NCBI GenBank assembly: GCA_014871385.1
Contig: CM026431.1
Span: forward strand, 3,822,604 to 3,886,603
DNA: 64,000 nucleotides
Source of the DNA: Ceratodon purpureus
Taxonomy: Eukaryota > Streptophyta > Bryopsida > Pseudoditrichales > Ditrichaceae
Direction of reading: 5' to 3'
Both the position numbers and the translations under genes were made by a program. Under the pieces are notes generated by a model. That model did not search any database, was not told where the DNA came from, and saw only the letters and a list, made by a program, of their open reading frames with translations. This document shows, one piece after another, positions 50,674-61,933 of the stretch; position 1 is the first letter of the stretch; each line of letters starts with the position of its first letter.

Positions 50674-52665
50674 ATGGCAAGCGGGAAGACAGTATGTGTG
50701 ACTGGGGCGTCTGGGTTCATTGCGTCTTGGCTGGTGAAGCTGCTGCTGGATAGAGGTTACACTGTCAGGGGAACGGTCCGCAACGCAGGTACTGAATTGG
50801 CAGGCGGCATTGTTTTGAAACTGGATAGTTGTGGGGGAACATGGACGTGCCTATGAAGAATCTGATGAATTTGGAGAGGTAAGTAATGTGACATTCCTGC
50901 AAGTATTGCCATGATCGGTGTTATTGATTCGATGTCTGTTGACAAACATGTGCAGAGAAATCCAAGCATCTGCTTGAGCTGCCGGGAGCAAGTGAGCGTC
51001 TCACGTTGGTCGAAGCGGATCTGCTCAAACCTGGAGCCTTTGATTCCGTGGTACAGGGTTGTGATGGGGTTTTCCACACCGCATCGCCCTTCTTGTACAG
51101 AAATTTCACCGACCCTGATGTTAGTACCTTCCTTGTCTTACCACACATCTAATTTCGGGGCTATGAATTTTGACATGAGCCACATCCGGATGTGTAAGTG
51201 TGATTGGAATCCTGGACATGTGAATTTGTGTGGGAATGCTCTCGGTTGCAGGCCCAGCTGATCGAACCGGCGGTGAAGGGAACACTGAACGTGTTGGAAT
51301 CGTGTGCCAAGGCGCGACCAAAGAGGGTCGTGCTAACCTCGACGGAAGCAGCTGTCTCCCACACCGACAAACGTATTGGAGCTGACGTCGTGGATGAGAG
51401 CTACTTCAGTGACCCCGACAAATGCCGTCGGGAAGGGGTAATTTTGCATCGTCCTGCTCATGGCATCAGTGGTGCTCATCTAGTCGAAAATAACCCCGGC
51501 TCCACATTGTACTCAGATATTCCTTGGTGATTTAAACTTCGACAGCATCATATGATTTTTTTTCTGACATTCGCAGTGTGGTCTTGTACAATTGAGTCAT
51601 TTTGATGTGCGTGATGACTGATGCTTGATTGCTTGCTGCAGGATTGGTACTACTTGTCAAAGACACTGGCAGAGTTGGCGGCATGGGACTTCGCAAAACA
51701 ACACAACCTGGATATGGTCGCCATTCTTCCAGTTCTCGTAGTCGGCCCTGTATTGCAAACCTCCATGAACACCAGCACTGAAATCGTTCTTGAATTGCTC
51801 AATGGTGAAACACTGCTTCTCTTCCACTTGTTCTGGATCTAATTGCAATATGTGGCAGTGCTAATAACTTTGTCACGCAACCTAGTAACTGGATTCGACT
51901 ACAAGACTTTCCCTCTGCGAAGGCTTCATCAAAAAGGATGGCTGATCATGTTAAGTGTTGGCTGCAGGTACTACACAAACAATTACAAATCAGGTGGTTG
52001 GGTGGGTGGGCGTGAAGGATGTGGCCATGGCGCACATACTGACATATGAGAAGCCAGAAGCCGAGGGCCGTTACATCTGCAGCGAGCGCATGCTTCATTT
52101 TGGCGATGCTGTAGCTCTCTTGGCAAAGCTTTACCCTCAGTACCACATTGTGGCGAAGTGAGTTGTTCAGCTCTCGTTGCACATAATTCTCCCCTTCTTT
52201 GCATTATTGGGTCTGTTTGACACAAGAGTTCATATTGCCAAATTTACACGAAAGTAACAATTTTTTTGAGACTTGCAATTTCATTGTTCGTGGTCTATAC
52301 TACCATGCCATAGTAGTGAAATCATAGAATCTGTGCAGATGGCATTTACAACTCAAAAACTGTAAGTCAAATTCATACACAACTGCTAGTCTAATGACAG
52401 AAAAATCATACCAACAATTTAACGAACAACCTCGTGATCACTGATGAGTTAGAATAAAAAGAACCAACTTACTAGTATCCGCTACAGCTGATGATGGCAG
52501 TTGCGTGACATGAATGTCTGCAGGGAAGATGGCTCAGTGCCGCGAGATCCTGGATACAATGCGTCGAGTGAGAAGATTAAAAAGCTCGGACTCACTTTTC
52601 AGCCCTTGGAGGATGTTCTTCGTGAGACTGTTGCGAGCTTGAAAGAACTCAAGTATTTGGATTGA
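50674..52665 (+). CDS. Cinnamoyl-CoA reductase / dihydroflavonol reductase-like SDR
   Basis: Six exons: 50674-50788, 50956-51119, 51252-51437, 51642-51804, 51968-52157, 52524-52665; phases agree, 319 residues. An NADP-binding Rossmann motif ([20 protein letters not shown]) opens the protein. Then [23 protein letters not shown] with the active-site Ser/Thr region, and the catalytic YxxxK as YYLSKTLAE. The CCR signature NWYCYGK is not kept (DWYYLSK here), so this is a CCR-like or tetraketide pyrone reductase-like member rather than a proven lignin-type CCR. Extended SDRs of this group reduce phenylpropanoid thioesters, flavanonols or polyketide pyrones with NADPH in the cytosol (family knowledge). 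At 319 residues it matches the family. The start is the only ATG ahead of the Rossmann motif. Confidence 0.92.
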
Positions 52666-54091
52666 ATTCAGTGGATCCCAGCATGACGGAAAAGGAAAGG
52701 ATCGGCACTGGCTGCAAACTCCAATAGCTCCGTAATACTTCTGTACACAGTAATGGAACTCTAAATATTGCTGATGAAGGTGCTCAATCTGCACACGAAC
52801 TTTTCATGAGACAGAGAAATATGTAGCTTCGCTCTGAGCTCAGCGATGGTGAAAGCCTGCTTTAGAAGCACACAGTAGGATTTCTTTTGTGGACGCGAAC
52901 TACTTGGGTCAAGTGGTGCAATCGTCCATTCTAATTTCTGCAATGCTTCATCACCGGCTATATTGAACCATATAAAAGTATCTCACTTTGACTTCTTATA
53001 GTTGTACGCCGGTATTACATCCATGTATTCTGCAGATTCTCAAACTGTTGAGAGACAGCAGTGAAACTGTAATTTGGAATCCAGCAGCTCTAAGTATAGA
53101 TACAGCGAGTGTGAAGAATCTAATTCAGCTAAGCTTAGGTGATGCGCTTGCTCACCTAGCCGCAGGAATCTCTTGGGAGTTACCTGGCATTCTAATTTGA
53201 ATCTAATCACTGCTACCAGTGCACACAGAATGACATCAAACGAATAAAATTCTTCAAGTCCTAAACTATTATGAAAACTGATTTCATGGGTGCCAGTGCA
53301 ACAATCCACCAGGTTCTCAGGTTTCTGAAGAAAAACAGGGACCTCCTCTTGCAGATTTTTCATTGCTGCTTCTGATTGTGCACTGCTGCACATCTTTCCT
53401 GCCTTCGGTGGATACAATTCACGGAAGTTGCAGATTATTCAATTAACCTTCACTCTAGTTTTTCACGATGATATCTAACAACATTATATCTCTATCAATT
53501 GAGTCTGGAAAGCTAACTTCGACGTTTTGAAATCAGTTGCTCTCCCAAGCACTTCAAATTCAATCATTCTCCAGGTCGCTTCGTGTGATTCAGATGATTG
53601 CAGTTCATCCGAGAGCTCAAAATCGTTTGGAGTGACATTGTTCAAGGCAAGTTATGACTTACTCCGTGATACATTTGGTGACAGAATCATAATTTTGGCA
53701 CCAATATAATGCACATGTACTCTGGAGGCTCCGGATTCGAAACACTTAGAGAGCAATTGTGAACAAGATGATATGGCTGTAACAACAAGTATATTTGGAT
53801 TACAGGCTGAAAATATTGTTTTGGAAGAAGGTGATATGAGATTTCGAAACATGATAAAATTATACATATTGTGTGCCCTTCTCGAACATACACCAAAGCT
53901 AGACACTCAGTCACCGTGTGACAGATATCATGTTGAAAAATGTCTCAGAATTTCAAGAGTGAAATAATTAACCAAGTGAATCTCAATTTTAAAATAGTAT
54001 TTTAAATTTTCTTGACTTTTGGTCCATGCAGAGATGCTTTGGTAGAATTTATGGTAACAAAAACCTTTGTTTAAGGGGGGCTTTCACAGAA

Positions 54092-54162
54092 TGGTCCACG
54101 AAGATGGACCAAGAGAATTTGTTTGCTTCTGTGGTCACTGCTCTTGGTCTAGAGCATTGACC
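54092..54162. repeat. Two adjacent hairpins
   Basis: At 54092-54111, tggtcca and tggacca pair with a 6-base loop. At 54133-54162, ggtcactgctc pairs with gagcattgacc (10 of 11 bases) around an 8-base loop. The function is unknown; they may mark the end of a degraded element. Confidence 0.6.
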
Positions 54163-54615
54163 ATGGGAAATTAAAAATTATTTTTTTAAGAATCTTGTAG
54201 TGTGAAGTGGATTTGGACGGGGATGAATATGGGTTGAATTTTCAGTCTTGGTCTTCTTGATTGTTTTTGAGTTGATTTCTTTGGATTGGCTTCACAAAAT
54301 ATAGCTTGGATCAAATATTTCTTGTAAAGTACAAAATAATATATTCATTACCTCAATTTTCAATGTCAACCTCTTTTTTCCAAGGTAATGTAAGGAAAAT
54401 GACGATCATTTTAACCAATGGTAGATTTTATAGTGTTGTGGTCAATCTTTGTGGTTTGCAATGTAAAGTGACTCTAATAGTGACTATTGATTTCTGTTCA
54501 TTCTCTATTCTACAAACTCAATTTTTTTGGATGTAATTTTTTTTTTTTAAAAAATTTTAATTCATATATGAATTTTTTAGGAATCAAACAACTACATTTG
54601 TGAAAGACACTAATT

Positions 54616-54689
54616 ATATAATGTATGTAATTGTAAATGAAAACTTTTGAAGATATAATGTATGTAGTTGCAAATAAAAAGTTTTGAAG
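54616..54689. repeat. 37-bp tandem duplication
   Basis: Two adjacent 37-bp copies (54616-54652 and 54653-54689), each starting atataatgtatgta, with about four or five differences. Confidence 0.8.
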
Positions 54690-55455
54690 ATAATATTAAA
54701 TATTAAGATTATTGTGGTATTACAAAGAAAATGACTTGAAAGATGACTTGTCTTTATAAGTTGAAAAAAATTGATATTGCATTTTTGTAAATGCCATATT
54801 AAATGTTTTGACTAATGAGCTTGACTAATCAATGTAGTTTTTAACTTCATATTTTAATTCTAGATTACAAATTGTTAAGTTATTGAATCAATTGTAAAAC
54901 AAATGTAATTGCTATATGTTTTTAAGTCACGTAATGAGTTTTAAAATGTAAGTTTGTTGAAAAAATGTGTATTGGATCCAAACTATGTATTATATAAATA
55001 TTTAAAAGGTTGGTTTTCAAATCCTATTTTGGGTGTCAATGCTTTTAAGAGAATCTTTGGTAAATGTATAGGTTGTTCAAAAAAGATATTTAAAAAATAC
55101 TAATATATTTTGATCATCACCATATACGCCAAAGTATATCATCAAATTCATGGAACTAAATATTTGGAAAATCAAAATTTAAGCTTTATTGTCAAAATCT
55201 ATTTCTTGGTTTATTAGATAATCTATAATTTTTAAGTGAGAACCTTGACCAATGTGATTAGACTTCCAAAGAATCTTTCCTTCGATCAAAATTTAGCTTA
55301 GTTTTGATAGCTCAAATAAGGTTTTATCAATGGATAAAGTCAACAAAAATCATCTAAGTTAAATGCTTTTATTTACAACGTTAAATTTTATGTGCCTTTT
55401 TGTAAACTTGCAATGCCATACAAAGATTTCCAACAATCATTTGATTCTTCCCTCC

Positions 55456-55538
55456 TAAGTTCCCACTTGATTCCATGCAAATCAATTTTCATTGTTGTAT
55501 TTGCCAAGCCATAAGTTCCCCCTTGATTCCATGCAAAT
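55456..55538. repeat. 27-bp direct repeat, 56 bp apart
   Basis: The 27 bases at 55456-55482 (ending cttgattccatgcaaat) recur at 55512-55538 with one difference. Confidence 0.8.
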
Positions 55539-57040
55539 TCCGTCGACGACGAACTTGGAGAGAGTTTTACCCCAAAAAAATTTGAAGGAAAATCATTAGC
55601 ATGGTCATGGTGATTGTCGTGGTCATGTCCTTTGGTATTATTGATTCTATACAAATTATATGGATGACTATTCAAAAGGTTATTGCCAAAGTTATTTCAA
55701 ACAGTATTTTAAAATCAATTGACATATTTTAAAAACAAAAGCAAAGCTCAACTTCAATCATTTTCTGTGTAGATTTTATTCTATTTCATTTTTATCTAAA
55801 CACCTTTCATTTCTTACTTGTTAGTTATGATTTTTAATTTTTTTTCACAAAGTAGTCTTGAAGCAATTTTCAAATTTACACAGTGCATTTTGTTTTTAAT
55901 TTTACTTTAATTCTATTGACGCTGTACTTGGAGAAGGTTTTTACCCAAGAGAGTTACAAAGGGAACTACATGGTATAGGCGTTGGCGTTGGCGTGGTCGT
56001 GGTTGTAGACGTAAAAATAGACACTTCATTGTGAAATATTTTGATTTATATTCAAATTAAAAAATATAGAGTTTGTACCAAATAACATGATAGATTATGA
56101 TTTTTGTCAACAGTTATGCGTAACATTGCGTAGCCCTAGTCAATTTTCTTTGTTTTTTTGCTAAGCCAATATTCCTTTTCAATCTGAATACACTTCTAAG
56201 ATGCATTGAATTATCCATCAAGGACCTCGAATGTCATTTAATGATAAAAAATTTATCACAGCTTAAGAGGTGATTGAGACATAAGATAATAATAAAAAGA
56301 ATATTTTTCTGGAATGAAATTCGACTTTTTTGAAGTTTTGTAATGTCATATACAAACCTATTCACATGCATCTAGCTTCTTACAAAAAAAAGAGAAAAAA
56401 TCTAACGTTCATCAAAGAAAATATTTGGAGTGAGTTCTATAATTAGATATAATAAACAACAAACATGTTTAATTTATTTATTATAAATGACTCGGATGTA
56501 TGCCTGACTTGTTTTAATTCAAATTCTTTCATAATTCAATTTTAATATATCATTTTCAAGCAACCTAAATAATTTCCTCTAAAACAATATTTATCTGTGA
56601 AAGAATTGCCCAAACTACTAAGAAGCAACTGTATGGATTTAGAAGTCCTTAGAAAAATTCTACAAGAAACAATAAAAAATCATCTAAAATCATTTTTAAA
56701 AATAAAATAAAATAAAAAATCAACACATAATTGAAGCACCAACCTCACTTTCAACCTTCCTGGTGCTCTCCATGGAAACTCCAAACCTGGTGACTCCGAA
56801 CAAATGGTACCTTGTCTGTACCTCTCCGCCCTCGGTTTTCCTCTCAGTAACAACCCTTGTTACTCATGTCAAAAACAAAAACAAATGGTACCTTGTCTGC
56901 CACAAAAAATAAACAAACAGACTTTCAAACAAATGGTAACATGTGATTATTGGCCTTGTCAATGATTTGATGAAAGAACTAAAAACAAAAAACCAAAAAC
57001 AAAAAAGAAAGAAACATATGGTACATAGTGGACCCAAGCA

Positions 57041-58300
57041 GGTACACAAGGGAGAGGCAGACATGGGGAAGGACTCAGTCTCAACACCCAAGGCAACATC
57101 CAAGGCAACATCCAAGGGAGGTGAACACAACAGTACTCTCCCGGTACACTCCCCAAAACCACCCCCACTCAATGCAAACGCCGCAAATAGCAACAACTGC
57201 CACAAAATTCAAACCAAAAAAACAATCCCTTGAATCGACGAAAACAATGACGAGTTCACCGGTGACTCGGGTGCACGACCACTGATGCTATATTTGCATG
57301 TGTTCGCATGGAGGGAGGGACTTGGGAGGGATGGTGGCATGGAGGCATGGCCACCACTGTTCCGGCTCTACTGTGGCGATGGCGATGGCAACGCCCACTC
57401 CCTCGCCCCCTCCTGCGCCGCGCCTCTCGCCCGGAACGCCGAGCCAACCCAACCCAACCCACACCACACCACTCCACACCAAACCACACCAAACCAAACA
57501 TCCTCAAACCTCAGCTTCAGAGCTCATCTCTAAAGTTGAAGCTTTGCCTTTGTCTGGATTAGATTTCAGCTCGTCCTTTCTCCTTCGTTTGTACGTTTAG
57601 TTTATCTATCTCCCACTTTGTGTCAAGTTTTCTAGTTTGAGGAGGTTTTCTGGTGGGAAAGGTGGCGGTTTTGGTGGTTTTGGAGTTTTTTGGGAGTTTT
57701 TTGGGAGTTTTTTTGAGTTTTTTTGAGGTTGGGCATTTGGGTTCGGGTTTTGGTGGGAGTGGGGTTGTGTCGGTGCAGAGGAGTTGAATTGTGGGGTGTT
57801 TGAGGGGGACGCGGTTTCTCGGGTTTGGTGCCGTGGTGGGGTTGGTTTCGTGGAGGTTGTGCTCAGGGATGCGGGAGTCGGGATCGGGGGTGGCGTGATC
57901 GAGTGTGTGTGTTTTTTTCTGGAGGTTGGTGTGGGATTGGAGTTTGGTTGGGCGGTGGTTACCGCGGGTGTTTGTGGAGCTGGTGGTTGTTTTGAGGATT
58001 TGGTTGTGTGGTCAAGTTTGACGTTTAAGACTTGGAATAACTTGGACTGGACATGGGATTGGATGTGGCGAGGCGGCTTCAGGATGCGAACTTAGGCTTG
58101 GTGTTGTCGTCGACGGGGTTTTGTTATGTCGTGTATTGTTGATGGACATGGGAGAGACGCCTTCCCTTATGGTGGCCGATGAAATGAAGTTTAGTAGCGC
58201 AGCGTTGATGTAGTGGGACGGACTTTTGGGGCGAGCTTTATGTGAAGCAGATGTTGCGGATCTGGTTGGCATGTCTACATCGAGGCAGGGTTTTGGCGTC
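57041..58300 (+). promoter_or_regulatory. Promoter and 5' leader of the proline-rich protein gene
   Basis: The plus strand is A/C-rich to about 57520 (cccaacccacaccacacc), passes a C/T-rich patch around 57560-57590, and becomes G/T-rich from about 57610 to 58020. The switch marks the presumed transcription start near 57500-57600, followed by a leader that may be spliced. Overlapping open frames here come from the skewed composition. Confidence 0.45.
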
Positions 58301-58954
58301 ATGGATTGCTTTAGAATCGGAAGGATGGGAAGCGGGAAGGATTATGCATTTTGTAGCCAAGTAGGATTGTTGCTGCTTCTCAGCTTGGCAATTTGTATCT
58401 CTGGGCATGAGCAACAGTTTCAGCTCCGGGGAAGGAGGTTGCTCGATTCCTCTCCTCCCCCAGACAACAGTGCTGTTCCACGACCAGTACTGTCTCCACC
58501 TCCACCTCCACCTGCATCTCTTTCACCTCATTCATCTCCTTCACCTCATTCTCCACCTCCACCCAAATCTAATTCAACTTCTCCGCCTCCACCTCCTCGA
58601 TCTCCAGCTCCTCCGTCTCCATCTCGGTCTCCTCCACCTCCGTCATTTCCACCTCCAAAACTCTCTCCATCTCCGACACCTTCATTCCCACCGTCGGTGT
58701 CCCCGGGTCCTTCTGAAATTCCTCCAGTGCATCCTCCACCACCTCCCACCATCGTGAATCCACGCAGCACATGGAACGAATCAGAGAAAGCTGGGGTTGG
58801 GATTGCGGCCATAGCTGCACTCCTGCAAGTGGCTGTGGTGGCGTTCCTCCTGATCAAGCGACATCAAATGCTGACGGCCGTGGAATATGAAGAACCTCAC
58901 GAAGACTTTGATAATCCTGACCCAGCTTACAGACACCCCGAGGATTCTGTGTAA
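58301..58954 (+). CDS. Secreted proline-rich single-pass membrane protein (extensin/PERK-ectodomain-like)
   Basis: About 217 residues in one exon. The ATG at 58301 (MDCFRIGRMGSGKDY) is chosen because a signal peptide follows at once (VGLLLLLSLAICISG); ATGs at 58271 and 58328 are alternatives. Next comes a region of about 120 residues rich in SPPPP and SPP, typical of hydroxyproline-rich wall glycoproteins. A transmembrane segment follows (GVGIAAIAALLQVAVVAFLL), then a short acidic cytoplasmic tail of about 35 residues with tyrosines (VEYEEPHEDFDNPDPAYR). The layout matches the outer half of PERK receptor kinases, but the kinase domain is absent and the stop comes right after the tail. Role inferred as a wall-to-membrane link; no enzyme motif is present. 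Confidence 0.8.
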   Translation: MDCFRIGRMGSGKDYAFCSQVGLLLLLSLAICISGHEQQFQLRGRRLLDSSPPPDNSAVPRPVLSPPPPPPASLSPHSSPSPHSPPPPKSNSTSPPPPPRSPAPPSPSRSPPPPSFPPPKLSPSPTPSFPPSVSPGPSEIPPVHPPPPPTIVNPRSTWNESEKAGVGIAAIAALLQVAVVAFLLIKRHQMLTAVEYEEPHEDFDNPDPAYRHPEDSV

Positions 58955-61222
58955 AATGCTGCCATAGACTATGGATCATTGATCATTCGAGTAGATGGAG
59001 CTTGTGACACAGAGAATTGCAGCTCATTTTTCTTTAAATATTTTCAACCTTTCCTGGACGATGGGTTGAGGTATCTTGGTACCTGCATGGACTGTGATAT
59101 GTTTTTCATGAATGAACGCATTGCTTGTAGACTTCATGTTGTGAGCTTTCAGCTCAGCAGATCTCAACACAATCTGTACACTGGTTGGCTACGAAGTCAC
59201 CTCTTGGTAAGTTTTCACTTGTTGCCCATCATTCATCAATGCTGTATCGAATCTGTAATCCCTCGAGCAGATTTGACAGCCCATTTAATTTAGTGAATTG
59301 TTCTTTCATCACATCTATCGTGCTGTTTCGATGGATGTTGGATACTAACACTCGGTGTAATTGTCTTTCAGGAAAGGCGCTGAGCACATGTTTATCAGGG
59401 TGGACGATGACTGCGCTAATCTGTACATTATCTTCCTCGAAGCATATGCATCTTCTTTTAAACATTCAGTTCCCAGTGGGTTCTCAGAATGCTTGAGCAA
59501 CAATGACTTATCTCTCGTGCAATCAAGGCTCAACATCGAATGAGTGGACGTGATCTCTTTTGGAGTTGCGAAGGCTGCTGCGATTACAAGCTCAGTGGGA
59601 TTTTGTACAGGAGCATTTTTTTTTTAATTAATTTGAATTGTTTCCACGTGCTGTAGTGTAGTCACACGTACTCATGGGACATGCGTATTTCAATTGGACA
59701 GAATTGGCGCTCATCGATGCTTAGACCAAGGGCATAGCTAGTGTTCATGTAGAAGTTAATTCATTTTACATTTTTCAAAGAGATGGGGAGAGAACCCTTT
59801 ACACCTGATTTTAGTTCTACATTGTATTAGTGGATCGAACGACAGTTTTGTCTCTATGAGAAGCAAATTTTCAGTTACTTCACTGGGAGCAGTTAACGGG
59901 ATTCTTTGGTCCCTGATTGATATTCATATTCCGCTTCTTGTTTTCTTTTAAAAAAATTCCCCACTTGCATTGTCATCGGATTGCATGATTTTTAGTTGCC
60001 ATACAGATACAACTCAAATTCCTTTCAGCTACATCAGCCTAGACATTGTTGTTGTTTTGCATTGTTGGGGTTGAGTATCTGCAGAGCAGGATGGGGAGGT
60101 TGAGTGAAGGCGTCGGCAGAGGACTGCGAGGGCGAGGTGACTTTGAACATGCCCAAGGGTTCTGGCAAGAAGGTGATGGGATTCTTGAACGTTGAGAGGT
60201 TTTGAAAGGGTTTAGTTCGTTCAATGCGTCCGAATTGGCATGTTTCGTCTTTTTGGCGTGGCGAGTATTGTATCTGATCTACTGTTCCTTTGGTGAATGG
60301 AGAATTCGTGACTGTCGGGAACGCAGGGTTTTCGTACTGTTTCAGGATTGTCGATAGAAATTCGTGCTTATGTTTTATGATACATTAGTACTCCTGCGAC
60401 ATATTTTCTTACAGAATCATCTCTAAGAGCTGAATTATGTGCTACAGAGTGGACCTTTTGGACAGTATGCGAAAACACTGTGGAGGAATGGAAAGAAGTG
60501 GATAGTGTGTATTTTAGTCAGAGAGCGTTGAGGACTTCGATATCGCCTGAATGCCCTAGGTCACATATATTACTCGTGCAGAGGTTCAGGTTTCAGGTGT
60601 GCCGGATATTTTTTTTTGAAGGTGAATTATCCTATATGAAAAATGGCATGAATATCCCAGTTGTTTTACTTAGTTGCTATCCGAGTTTGACAATTTAGGA
60701 TACTTCATGGATTGTTGGATGACGAGAGTTGCGGGTCGTGAAAGTCCTGTCACAGTTACATCGTCCTCGAAGACTTTCAAGTCGACTTCGTGGGTGGTAA
60801 GATTGTCGAGGCATATCACTACCTTTTCTTTTCACTATGATCTGTTCCTGAACAACTAACCAACTTTGTCAAAGAAGAAGCGTTCACACTTAATTGGACT
60901 CCAATATGAAACAAGGAAATCAGAGAAAGTAGAGCTCTTCGAGAAGTTGTAACACTGGTAAGTCTTTTAGGCAATCTTTCGTGTTCGGAAGTATTGAGAG
61001 GCACAATCTCTTCACTGCTGAACGTCTTTTTACATCTTCCAGATTTGGAGCTTGAGATTCTACAGGAGCACAAGGGGCGATGGGGCAGCGGGAGCAGACG
61101 GACCGTTTTGACGTGAGCCATCCTTTTCCCTTTCATTATGTCGCGCGGCCAGGCGCCCTGTAACCGTCCGGCTCAGGCGAACTTCTCTTCTCTCCTTCCT
61201 CAGATTTCGTTTGAGTGCACCA
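58955..61222. other. Intergenic region before PACRG
   Basis: The first part is probably the 3' untranslated region of the proline-rich gene. Open frames around 59185-59543 and 60480-60698 on the plus strand, and 60819-61350 on the minus strand, have no recognisable motifs. The PACRG transcription start should lie somewhere in 60.2-61.9 kb. Confidence 0.4.
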
Positions 61223-61318
61223 CAAGCTGCTACTAATCCTCTCTCACGAGCTGCCACCAATTCTTTCTCACAAGCCGCTACCAATTCTTTCTCACGAGCT
61301 GCTACCAATCCAATCTTC
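61223..61318. repeat. 24-bp minisatellite, four copies
   Basis: Four adjacent 24-bp units (61223, 61247, 61271, 61295) with scattered substitutions. The period is eight codons; on the plus strand the units would read (Q/R)AATN followed by PLS or SFS, on the minus strand ELVAARE-like. Nothing shows that either frame is translated. Confidence 0.85.
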
Positions 61319-61933
61319 ATGTCGATAGCATTCTTCCCCCTCCGTTTCATTCCTTACTGCTTCCAGAGGCCTTGCAGGCTCCTTTTGAACAATTTAGAGT
61401 AGTTTTTTGTAGCCTTCATCAGACATGATGAACCAGTTGCTTGTCAAAGCTGCTCATTTTTTACACAGATCATTTCTCGAGAGCTCATAATTAGAGATAT
61501 CTTCACTCCAGGATGTGATATTTTAAAGATTTTTGCGCCGATATGACAAATATGGACAACTACGAAGATGTCACATACTTCCTCCTACTGCATCTTCCAG
61601 CTTCAAAGTGCTACCTGCCGGCTCCCTGTTGTCCTTATTAAGGCTGCGTGAGCGTGTTGGATTTCAGGTTCAAACATATAGTCTCTCCAGGTACCACTAT
61701 TTTTTTCCTTGAGCTTCTCAAGCTGTCAAGCATCATTGCTCCACAATGCTAAAATATCATCCATGATCAGCAAGATTTTCATGCCTTACAATACTTGATA
61801 CAACCTACATTGCAACCATAAACTTGAAGTTTACATTCTTGTTACAGTTCGTACAAAGCGGGTAACGTTAAGTTTTGTGAAAAATGATCTGATGTTTGTT
61901 ACACTAAAACAGGATCTTCCCAAGTTGAGCAAG
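61319..61933 (+). other. Upstream region of PACRG
   Basis: Presumed 5' leader. An acceptor-like aaaacag ends near 61911, just ahead of the ATG, so the last leader exon probably begins there. No other gene is seen. Confidence 0.35.

Larger units (their letters stand above)
52666..57040. other. AT-rich intergenic DNA
   Basis: From about 54000 very AT-rich, with no supported gene. A pair of short hairpins lies at 54092-54111 and 54133-54162 at the edge of the AT-rich part. Imperfect direct repeats occur near 55456-55538 and between about 55545 and 55990 (both copies carry acttggaga followed by a tggtc/ggcgttggcg-rich tail). Open frames at 53040-53417 and 55388-55675 on the minus strand have no familiar content. 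The DNA is probably decayed mobile sequence. Confidence 0.5.

Noticed and set aside
57256-57600. Overlapping open frames on both strands near 57.3-57.6 kb
   Set aside because: Same low-complexity origin as above, at the presumed promoter of the proline-rich gene.
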